Of a stretch of DNA of 64,000 nt, positions 55,622 to 64,000 are shown piece after piece. The notes beneath the pieces are model-generated. The model was given only the letters and a program-made list of their open reading frames with translations. It was not told where the DNA came from and did no database searches. This DNA comes from Symsagittifera roscoffensis (taxonomy: Eukaryota > Xenacoelomorpha > Acoela > Convolutidae): positions 54,384,473 through 54,448,472 of the forward strand of contig NC_087062.1 of assembly GCF_963678635.1 (NCBI RefSeq). Reading direction: 5' to 3'. Made by a program: the position numbers and the translations under genes. How positions within the stretch are numbered: position 1 is the first letter of the stretch; the number at the start of each line of letters is the position of its first letter.

Positions 55622-56830
55622 CTAACTTGCCCCCCCCCTCTGGATTGTGATTTGTATATCAAGCGTAATCAACAAGACATTGACGCAGAGGCCACTCTTG
55701 GTTATCGAGAAGGATCTTCCTAAAATAGCAGCACCCTGACTGTTTGGATTGGGTACTATACATACTTGTTTGCTGTCACTTATTTCATTATAGTTTTTCA
55801 TCCGTAAACCTACTATTGCCACCCCATTTGTTTTCAGCCTTACCCTCCTATTCAAGAAAACTGGAGTCTTATTTTCATTCGCCATTTTCAAATTCACCGG
55901 GTTAATTACGTATTTCTTTTCCGGGTTCCGAATCCTGAACATCGCATTGTTAAGATCATTTGTAACATCAAAATTCCTGATGAAATCTCTGTCTAAAATG
56001 AATTTATTAGACTCATCTAGATTCTCCACCACCAGAAAGTTCATCCACAAATTGCGTTCTCCTAGGTCTAGGGCTATTATTGGTGTCCTACCTATGACCC
56101 GAAGCGCCCCCTTTTTTGCCGCTGACAGACGTATTCTTGAGTTAATCAGGTCATCTTTGTCGAATCCCATTTTTCTCCAAGTCTCAATTGATTTTACAGT
56201 GAAGACGGCTCCCGTGTCCAACTACCCACGCAGTTGTGTCATCTTTCCACTTATGTTCAATACGTGTGCAGACACGTCTGCTTCCCTTCCCAGATGCATG
56301 GCATCCTCCTCCAGCATAGCACTGTGCCCAATGGATCTCTTTTTTTAGTTCCTCTCTACCAATCGGCTATATCCTCAACACATGTTATCATCGTTTTTGT
56401 GTAGATGTTTTTGGTTTCACTAACATATACTCTCTTGACTTTTGTCTCATCTCTTCTGAGGTCGGTGCATTATGCTTCGTTAGTGTATAATACGTTGCCA
56501 GCATCGTCCACAAGTCGTCACTTCTCGCCCCTTCAATGAATTTTGAAGCGATGCTGAAGTTTCTTCACTTCGTTGATTCTTCCGGGTCAATTCTTTTTCT
56601 CAAGCGCTCAAGATCATCCAGGAATCGATCAATTGACTCGTCTTTCCTTTGTCTTCTTTTTTCAATTCTCATCATCGCTTGATGACCCTTCATCCCTGAT
56701 CCGAATCAGTTCAACAGTATCTCGAAGATTTTGTCCGCTGTATCACTCTTCTCCTCTTTCTTTGCTACCACGCAATTTAGTGCGGTGCCTTCTAAGTTGC
56801 TTAGTATTGCCGTGCAGTGCCGTGAGAAAG
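55622..56830 (-). pseudogene. Protease and middle-Gag remnants of copy B
   Basis: Protease-side sequence (RNLWMNFLVVENLDESNKFI) occupies about 55622-56221. Middle-Gag sequence, recognised from the copy A and C versions, reaches 56827. Fossil. Confidence 0.8.
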
Positions 56831-57650
56831 CAGTTTTTCATCATAACGTCTTAATCTATGTAATCGCATAAATTCATAACATGCAAATTTTTTCGTAAAA
56901 CATGCAAAAATAATACGTTGAAAAAACTTAAACATGGCCAGAAAGTGAAGCCCGCATTTAACTATTTAATGTATTTTTAAAGAACTTTCAAATCTAAGTT
57001 TGATGAAAAATTTTGAAAAAAACCAAAAATTTTTTTATCTTATCTCGTAAACTAACAATAAATCTGTATTCATATTTGGAGGCCCATTTTGCAAGCACAA
57101 AGTTAATCCTGACAGCATCCCACTTAGGGGTTTCTAGTTTCAATCCTGGCAACAAAAACCTGAATATAAGCTGCAAAATCAAAAAAATTCTTAAGCCTTG
57201 CAATATGCGATATGGCTTAAACGTGCACCAATTCTTTCGTTAATCATGCAACAATATTACGTTGAAAAAGCTTAAGCATGGCGAGATAGTGAAGCCCGCA
57301 TTTAAATATATGATAGATATTAGATAGATAAATAATAGATTGCAGTTTCTCTTCATAACGTCTTAATCTATTTAATCGCACAAATTCATAAGATGTAAAT
57401 ATATTTCGTCGATTTTGCTCCCAATGAAATCATAAATATTTGTAATGCCCAGGCCATTTTGAAAATCTATTTGCGACTTGCCTGAGCTAATGATTTAATT
57501 TTGTTAGCAAATAGCAAGGATGTTGGATTTTTGTAGAACTCTGGTTAACATAGGGCCCAATATGCTACCATGAGGCAATCGATGTTGAACCATTTCCTTC
57601 GAAGACATTTGCCCAATTATCCAAAAAATCTGTTGCCTGTTGGTCAGATA
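56829..57650. repeat. 515-bp repeats, partial unit 3
   Basis: Third occurrence of the 515-bp pair (about 56830 and 57344) and flanking sequence leading to the MITE, colinear with 47159-47987. No gene. Confidence 0.8.
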
Positions 57651-57892
57651 TAGGTCTAGGACAACAAGCCGACGAGACTTCAAGCCGAAGCGACTTCAAG
57701 CCGAAAATTAAAGTTTACAAACACCTCAAATCATTATTTTTTCATCTGTAAAACGTTGCTTGTCAAAATCGTAGGCTATTTTACTCCATAATAAGCGTTA
57801 TTTATGACAATGAATCACTTGGGATTGGCATCCGTTAATAATATCAGCCGGTTTTTGAAATGCATAAATTATAAACAAGAAAATTACCCTCA
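57651..57892. mobile_element. MULE-like MITE, copy 3, cut off
   Basis: Left inverted end (GGTCTAGGACAACAAGCCGA) and following sequence match copies 1 and 2. The match stops at about 57892, where RNase H sequence of Gypsy copy C begins abruptly, so the right end is missing. Confidence 0.75.
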
Positions 57893-58375
57893 AGTTCTTG
57901 GTGGAGGATTCCAGAGATCGCTACCACTGATGCATCCGTGTGCAGCACGTACATTCCCTTTCCCGTGGGCATCACCAGCTTTGGTGCTTCGCACAACTCC
58001 GTTTTTATTCTTTGAAATGATTACTCTGCTGCGTTATTCCCCGTGAACTTCTTACCCTTGTGCCTCATGAGTTGTTGCATTAGATATACTTTGTCTGCAT
58101 GGCCTTTGAAGAACTCCCTGTAGTAGTTTGCGAAACATAAGGAGCTCATCAACTGGTTTTCTGTTTTTGGCAATTTCCAAGTCAGTACTGCCCCTAGCGC
58201 ATCTGGGTCTGGTCTAATACCATGTTTTTCCACCATTCGTCCCAGGTATTTGATCGAGTCCTTGAGAATATCCTACTTCGATAGCTTACACTTCAGTCGT
58301 GCTCTCTTCATACAAGCAAACACCTCGTCCAGTCGTTCATTTTGGTTCTCTAGTATGGATGTTGAAATCACCACG

Positions 58376-60103
58376 TCATCTACGCGCGTGTGCCATTAGT
58401 CGTTGGAAGGTGGCAGTCGCATTGCAGAGGCCAAAGTGTATCCTCTTCCGTTGAAACAATCCCAGTTCGCATGCAAAACCCGTCTTGTGTCTGTCTTGCT
58501 TCCTCAGTGGTACCTGCCAAAAGGCCGACCCTAGATCAAGAGTTGTGAAAAATTTTGCGTCTCCTAAGTTTGAGAGACTTTCATCTATCCTAGTTATGAG
58601 ATAGGCATCCTTCACCGTGACGGAGTTCAGATATTGAAAGTCACAACAAAACCTAAGTTGGTCTTCTTTCTTTTTAGCCATCACTACTCCATACGCCCAC
58701 GGTAATTTGGATGGTTCTATCATGTCATACACTAGTAGGGTCTCTACTTCTTTTCTACAAGCATCCGATTTGTTAGGGGTCATACGCCTCGCCCCCTCCC
58801 AATGCGGCACCGCCGATTCTTCTAACTCTATTTCATGTTCAACAAATTTGCAGCATCCAATGTCTGCCCTATGTCCCGAAAAAAAACATCCTGATTCCTA
58901 TCTAGAACGTCCCTAATGGCTTCGAGCTGTTCGTCTGTTATCTTCCATCTTAAATGTTCAATCTCTGGTAATACTGGTTTATCCATTTCCAGTTCCTCTG
59001 GCGAGGGTTTTTCTGGAAATTTCGAACAGATCGACAGTCCATCGTCTGTCTCTGACTTATGTGACTTCACAAGATGGGTGAACACTTTTTTTCTTCAATC
59101 GTCTCAAGATACAAATTTTATCCCTGTGATTCGGGCAATCAAAAACTTCACTTTCTTTCACTTCTTCAGTCATTTCATATCTAGTTTTCACGGGCAGTGC
59201 GTATCCTAACTTCCTCCCCCTCTGGATTGTGATTTGTTTATCAAGCGTATTCAACAAGACAATGACGCAGAGGCTACTCTTGGTTATCGAGAAGGATCTT
59301 CCCAAAATAGCAGCACCCTGACTGTTTGGATTGGGTACTATACATACTTGTTTGCTGTCACTTATTTCATTATAGTTTTTCATCCGTAAACCTACTATTG
59401 CCGCCCCATTTGCTTTCAGCCTTACCCTCCTATTCAAGAAAACTTGAGCCTGATTTTCATTCGCCATTATCAAATTTACCGGGTTAATTACGTATTTCTT
59501 TTCCGGGTTCCAAATCCTGAACATCGCATTGTTAAGATCAATTGTAACATCAAAATTCCTGATGAAATCTCTGTCTAAAATGAATTGGTTAGACTCATCT
59601 AGATTCTCCACCACCAGAAAGCTCATCCACAAATTGCATTTTCCTAGGTCTAGGGCTATTATTGATGTCCTACCTATAACCCGAAGCGCCCCCTTGTTTG
59701 CCGCTTACAGACGTATTCTTGAGTCAATCAGGTCATCTTTGTCGAATCCCATTCTTCTCCAAGTCTCAATTAATATTACAGTGAAGACGGCTCTCGTGTC
59801 TAACAACCCACGCAGTTGTGTCATCTTTCCACTTATGTCCAATACGTGTGCAGACACGTCTGCTTCCCTTCCCATATGCATGGCATCCTCCTCCAGCATA
59901 GCACTGTGCCCAATGGATCTCACTTTTAGTTCCTCTCTACCAACATAAATTTGCCCGGCTATATCCTCATCACATGTTATCATCGTTTTTGTGTAGATGT
60001 TTTTGGTTTCATTAACATATACTCTCTTGACTTTTGTCTCATCTCTTCTGGAGTCGGTGCATTCTCCTTCGAAAGTGTATAATACGTTGCCAGCATCGTC
60101 CAC
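58376..60103 (-). pseudogene. Protease and reverse transcriptase remnants of copy C
   Basis: Protease-type motif (RGLLDTRAVFTV), connecting region (FDVTIDLNNAMFRI) and reverse transcriptase amino part (LDLGSAFWQVPLRKQDRHK) in Gypsy order. Fossil. Confidence 0.85.
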
Positions 60104-60165
60104 AAGTCATCACTTCTCATCCCGTCAATGAACTTTGAAGCGATGCTGAAGTTTCTTCTGTTCGT

Positions 60166-61710
60166 TTATTCTTCCGGATCAATTCTTCTTCTCAAGCTCT
60201 CGAGATCATCCAGGAATCGATCAATTGATTCGTCTTCCCTTTGTCTTCTTTTTTCAATTCTCATCATCGCTTGATGACCCTTCATCCCTGATCCGAATCG
60301 GTTCAACAGTATCTCGAAGATCTTGTCCGCTGTATCACTCTCCTCCTCTTTCTTTGCTACCACGCATTTTAGTGCGGTGCCTTCTAAGTTGTTTAGTATT
60401 GCCGTGCAGGCCTGCCTTTCGTCGTTCAAGTTATCTTGTTCTAGATGAAGTCTCATTACTTCAACCCATGTATCAATGTAACCATCTGAATCGTCATTGA
60501 ATTCCTTAGGTTTTTTGAAAGTTTTTCCGGGATTTGCCACTGCCTCTGTCACGTGAGTCTGTGTTCCTTGTGGCGAATGCTTTAAGCGTCCTGTTCATCG
60601 TTTCCCAAGTATTGGCCCACGTCATCGCATCCGATTGTACACCCGTATATGATACTGACTCTTCTGTCGTCCTTGTCGAGTTTGAGGCTCCCACCTTCAT
60701 GGCGCCAGGGTATTATCAATCCGTGCAAACGGTGTAAATTCTAGTTTCTTTAGTTGTGGTTCCACGAAATCAAGAGATGGCTTTTCAATCACTAATTTAT
60801 CTTGGGCTATTGAGTTTCTCATGGGAGCATCCGGTTTGGACTGTATGGCACAAGAACTTTCAGCTTGGTCCTTGCCCATTGTATCCATTCTGGTATCTAG
60901 ATTCCACAACTTCTCATTCACGGTGTCATACCGTTTCTTCATTTCTTCCATATCCTTCTTGATATGTTTCTCTCGCTCTTTGTCGGTAGCCTCTACCTTG
61001 TCCGACATCTGTTGTAGCTTCTCTTCCGTCGCACTTGCCAGGACAAACCAGTTGTCTAGGTACTCATTCTTGTTTTGTCGTATTTCCCTTCCTAGCTCCT
61101 GGCGGTCTTGTCGGTTTATTCCAACTTTGTCATCAAGTCGCCCAGCTCAAGTGAAGTTTTTTTTCTTCTTGATTTGCCGTTGCTCCATGTTTGACCTGCT
61201 CTTCGTCTTGTTTGGCCTCTGTGGTACTTTCTCGGTCGTTGGTATTACCTCCTCTTTCTCTTTTGGTTTCATTCCCACCCTCGCTGCAATCCTCTCGGTG
61301 AACGACGTTCTTTTTGTTTGAGAATCGTCTTTTATCGTTTCCGGCGTGTTGCTTGTTGTTTCCTCTAGATTGTCAATCGTTGAGAACTCTATCGTTTTTT
61401 TCTCCTGTTCTTCTGCATTTGGCATTGGTGTTGATTCTGTCGTTTTTCTTTGCACCCCGTGAATACTCTGATCTGGTGTCTCAAGATCAATTTCTCTAGC
61501 CGGTACAGATGGTTTTTCCATTGCTTTCTCCTTGGCCTTATGTTCCTTTACGCTTCTTGAATTGACCATGTTCACTGAAATATTCTTTCTCATTACTTTC
61601 GGATTTGATAGTGTTGCTTTCCGTTGCGATGAGGTTTGATTTTGTTTTAATCCTGTTGCTCTTCTTTCAGTTGTCAATACCCTATTCCGCTTCATGATTT
61701 TTATATACAA
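60166..61710 (-). pseudogene. Gag remnants of copy C
   Basis: Basic amino end, MVNSRS, a Lys/Glu-rich region (ERIAARVGMKPKEKEE), KVEATDKERE coiled-coil-like part, then the Gag core (YIDTWVEVMRLHLEQ, FGSGMKGHQAMMRIEKRRQR) lie in order on the - strand. The core aligns with residues about 600-700 of the 18.4-kb element's polyprotein. Fossil. Confidence 0.85.
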
Positions 61711-61799
61711 TTTTAGTATTTACAAGTAAAATCCGACTGGAATTATGAAAAAATATCCTAATGTATTAAAAATTAAAATCAGTCTTGAATCTTAATCAA

Positions 61800-62110
61800 T
61801 TTCAGTCCTTGGGACCCTTCGTTCTAGTTTTGGGATGCTTTAATACTTTCCCAGGATTTCTCGGTACTCTCCTAGGACCCTTTGCTCAAGTGTTGGGATA
61901 CTTCGATGGGGTCGTGGTACACTTTGTTGCGGTCCTTACTTTAATGTACCCTCCTAGGACCCTTCGTGTCCTTTTGGGGACACTTGTTTTTGTCCCAGGA
62001 CTTTTCTGAACCCTCCTAGGAACCTTCGCTCAAGCGTTGGGACACTTCGTTACTATCCCAGGATTTTTCCAAACCCTCCTAGGAAACTTCGCTTTAAGTG
62101 TTGGGACACT
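61800..62110. repeat. Minisatellite in the leader of copy C
   Basis: CCCTCCTAGGACCCTTCG-type units (reverse complement of the ~60-bp repeat of copies A and B) recur about five times, more diverged and fewer than in A and B. Confidence 0.85.
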
Positions 62111-63617
62111 TTGTACTGTCGCTCAAGTGTTTCTTCGTCTGATTGATGATTTCCCCTGTACCTTGTGTCGAATTTTGGAATTTCTGATCCACTATCCCCG
62201 TACCACCTCTAGAGCTCTTAAAAAGTCCCCAAAACCCAATCTTGTTGATGAAAAGTTTACCTGCTAACCACCTGAAATTACTTTTCCTTTATTAATCCGA
62301 CTTGTTAGCAATTGCCTTATGATTTCCAATTCGTTAAAAGCCAACTGAATTTAAAACGTAAAAACTTAACTGAGAGAAATGAAAAACTATAAAAAAAATA
62401 TGGCGAGTACATCCATTGTTCAAAGGCGACCAATGTGGTATTTTCGTAAAAATTGTCTGGTACCTGATTGTCACGCGCTTTTCCTCCCCCCTACTAACAG
62501 TCTTATGGGGTATTCTCCTTTTGGGTTCCAAAAACGGTCTATTTCCGATCTCCCCATCCGATCGCACCAGGTTACCTACCTTAATTTGATCTTGAAATTT
62601 GGATATTCTTGCGTTGCACTTCCTGTTCTGAGTCTAAAGATGGATCTTTCTGGACTGTGGGTCTACTAATGTAACTAAATCGACGATATCGATTGTATAG
62701 TTACTATAATGTGTCCTCCTTTTTACAATTTTCAACCACCAACGTCTATCTTAACCAGCCCCCCTTCTAACCTCCCCCCTATCTAGCCCCCACTTAATTC
62801 GAAAATTACCCTCAGCGCGATGGGTGCTAAACCTCTCGAGAAAAAACCGTAGAACCTGTTTCCAAGCTCTGATCAAGTAAAACCGTTCCCTCAAAACAGT
62901 GGGTCTTCGCTATATTTTACACCTATTTCCTCAAATGTAAAATTGAATTTATCGATACCCGTTTGACCAAACAGAACCTCCGTAAACCTTCTACCTTTTG
63001 CCAGCCATGTTCTGCTTTGAGCACACTGCTGACTGGTCACCTGTCGGTTGGTCACACTTTCCCCCTGGGCTGGTCACCTGTTCCAGTCAAGTCTCCCAGT
63101 GGTCGAGCCTCCTTGTTCTCCACTTTCCCACTTCGCTGGGCAGCTCTTCCAGCCAAGTCTCCTAGTGGTCCTCTGCTATCTGAAAACCTTAGAACGCCCC
63201 ACACTTGGGCGCCTATAAAATGTTGCTGATTTGATTGAGACGATCGGTCATATTGGAAAACAGTATGGGTGTACTATTTTGTAATTATTATGAAGGTTTG
63301 ATCCACCTAATTTGGAAATCAAAGCCACTGTCCTTTTTATGTTTTATGGTTTTTTGTTCTTATTTCTAATCTTTTTTCGTTTTTTTCCGCTTTTTTTACT
63401 CGTTTTTTGTCCCCCTGGTGACCCCCTTACTCGGTTAGCTAGGCCTCGTTTCTGAAAGCGCACCGGAAAATTTTCTCAAGTTTTCTTGAAAAGATATCAC
63501 GGAACAACCATGGGTGAATACGTTCCCGTTGAACCGTACCACCGGTACTCTAGAATGGGCATGTAGCCCAGAGCTGTGTCAAGTGGGTTTGATACCGTAG
63601 TCATGATGTCGTAAAAA

Positions 63618-63632
63618 CACCAGGGAGCGCCA
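63618..63632 (-). promoter_or_regulatory. Primer-binding site remnant of copy C
   Basis: The - strand reads TGGCGCTCCCTGGTG, close to the site of the 18.4-kb element, with the same TTTTTA spacer preceding it. Confidence 0.6.
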
Positions 63633-63644
63633 TAAAAACTCTTT

Positions 63645-64000
63645 CTAACAGTCACCTTCTTGAGTCACATTTGAGGTTAAAGAAAAATAGGCCCTTTAAC
63701 CATTGGCTCAAGAGTCAGGGACACTATCTCTTGTGTTTTTCTACCTCAAGCAGTCGGAGCCAATTCGGTTCACTTGCGACATGAGACTAAAACCCGTGTT
63801 ACAGCTTAGAGGCCACTACCAAAATGTTCCCCACTCTAGGTCTCGAAATACCTAAAATACGCGAACGCCGTTAAAAACAGGGTCGGAACCTTGTGTATAG
63901 TTACTTTTTATTGCACAGTGGACCTTTGATTCATTTCAGATGGATCAACCTAAAAACTCTCCCTAACTCAACATAACAATATAAAACACACTCAAGAAAA
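63645..64000 (-). repeat. Possible partial 5' LTR of copy C
   Basis: By position relative to the primer-binding site (12-13 bases away, as in the 18.4-kb element) an LTR should start near 63645. The sequence here does not match the other element's LTR by eye, and the far end lies beyond the window, so this rests on position only. Confidence 0.35.

Larger units (their letters stand above)
50018..56827. mobile_element. Older Ty3/Gypsy copy B, broken, same internal inversion as A
   Basis: Leader and amino Gag on the + strand (about 50018-53660; Gag from about 52660), then Pol and middle Gag on the - strand (about 53663-56827). The 5' truncation point, the inversion junction (about 53660) and the end point are the same as in copy A, so A and B arose by duplicating one rearranged element, not by two insertions. 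Broken, with several breaks, but keeping one long open stretch of reverse transcriptase/RNase H. Confidence 0.9.
39367..57892. repeat. Tandem duplication of a ~9.67-kb segment (units 1, 2 and partial 3)
   Basis: The same order of sequences recurs: 515-bp repeats, MITE, TAG-tailed block, minisatellite leader, gag on +, pol on -. Unit 1 runs from about 19090 to 47158, interrupted by the 18.4-kb LTR element. Unit 2 is about 47159-56828. Unit 3 begins at 56829 and stops at 57892. The distance between matching points of units 2 and 3 is about 9,664 bp; between units 1 and 2 it is about 28,070 bp, which becomes about 9,680 after subtracting the insertion. Confidence 0.9.
57893..63644 (-). mobile_element. 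Older Ty3/Gypsy copy C, broken but colinear
   Basis: The un-inverted version of the family in copies A and B, entirely on the - strand. From 63644 downward: primer-binding site, leader (with 42130-type minisatellite), Gag start near 61700-61570 (MVNSRS), Gag middle (about 60700-60170), protease (about 60100-59630), protease/reverse transcriptase linker, reverse transcriptase (about 58810-58260) and RNase H ending at 57893. Integrase, macro region and 3' LTR are absent; the 3' side is cut at the junction with tandem unit 3. Broken, with several breaks. Confidence 0.9.

Overview
The window is animal nuclear DNA. It has spliceosomal GT-AG introns, an NK2-class homeobox gene, an EF-hand (centrin-like) gene, satellite DNA and large Ty3/Gypsy LTR retroelements. 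The host sequence is AT-rich with short introns and glutamine/alanine-rich coding tracts. Nothing pins the phylum; an invertebrate bilaterian is my best guess.

Region by region: (1) 1-4.4 kb holds an NK2 homeobox gene on the + strand: three coding exons, a Tinman-type motif in exon 1, and an intron splitting the homeodomain between residues 44 and 45. (2) 4.45-10.7 kb is a tandem array of an ~827-bp satellite, about 7.5 copies, with a two-unit higher-order pattern. (3) 10.7-13.7 kb is gene-poor. (4) 13.73-15.46 kb holds a two-exon EF-hand gene on the - strand. (5) 16.5-18.6 kb is a divergent ~160-bp satellite organised in blocks of four monomers. It leads into a ~515-bp repeat and a small non-autonomous DNA transposon with ~35-bp inverted ends and a 9-bp target duplication.

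(6) 20,934-39,324 is one 18.4-kb Ty3/Gypsy element on the - strand with ~931/934-bp LTRs that are about 99% alike, so it is a recent insertion. It has a ~3-kb leader carrying about 15 copies of a CCCCTCCGGATT-type motif and a single 3,197-codon gag-pol frame. The carboxyl end of that frame reads as a macro (ADP-ribose-binding/hydrolase) domain of the TARG1/OARD1 type. Three more open frames of unknown function follow on the same strand.

(7) 39.4-57.9 kb is a tandem duplication of a ~9.67-kb segment; the 18.4-kb element lies inside the first unit. Each unit holds the DNA transposon, a possible non-LTR 3' tail with (TAG)n, and an older, broken Ty3/Gypsy copy whose 5'/gag part is inverted relative to its pol part. 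(8) 57.9-64.0 kb is a third copy of that older family, colinear on the - strand, broken, and running off the window end.

Only two host protein genes can be supported. The rest is repeats and mobile elements. The most notable observations are the macro domain fused to the retroelement polyprotein, the motif array in its leader (arranged like the gypsy insulator), and the nested tandem structure of the right half.
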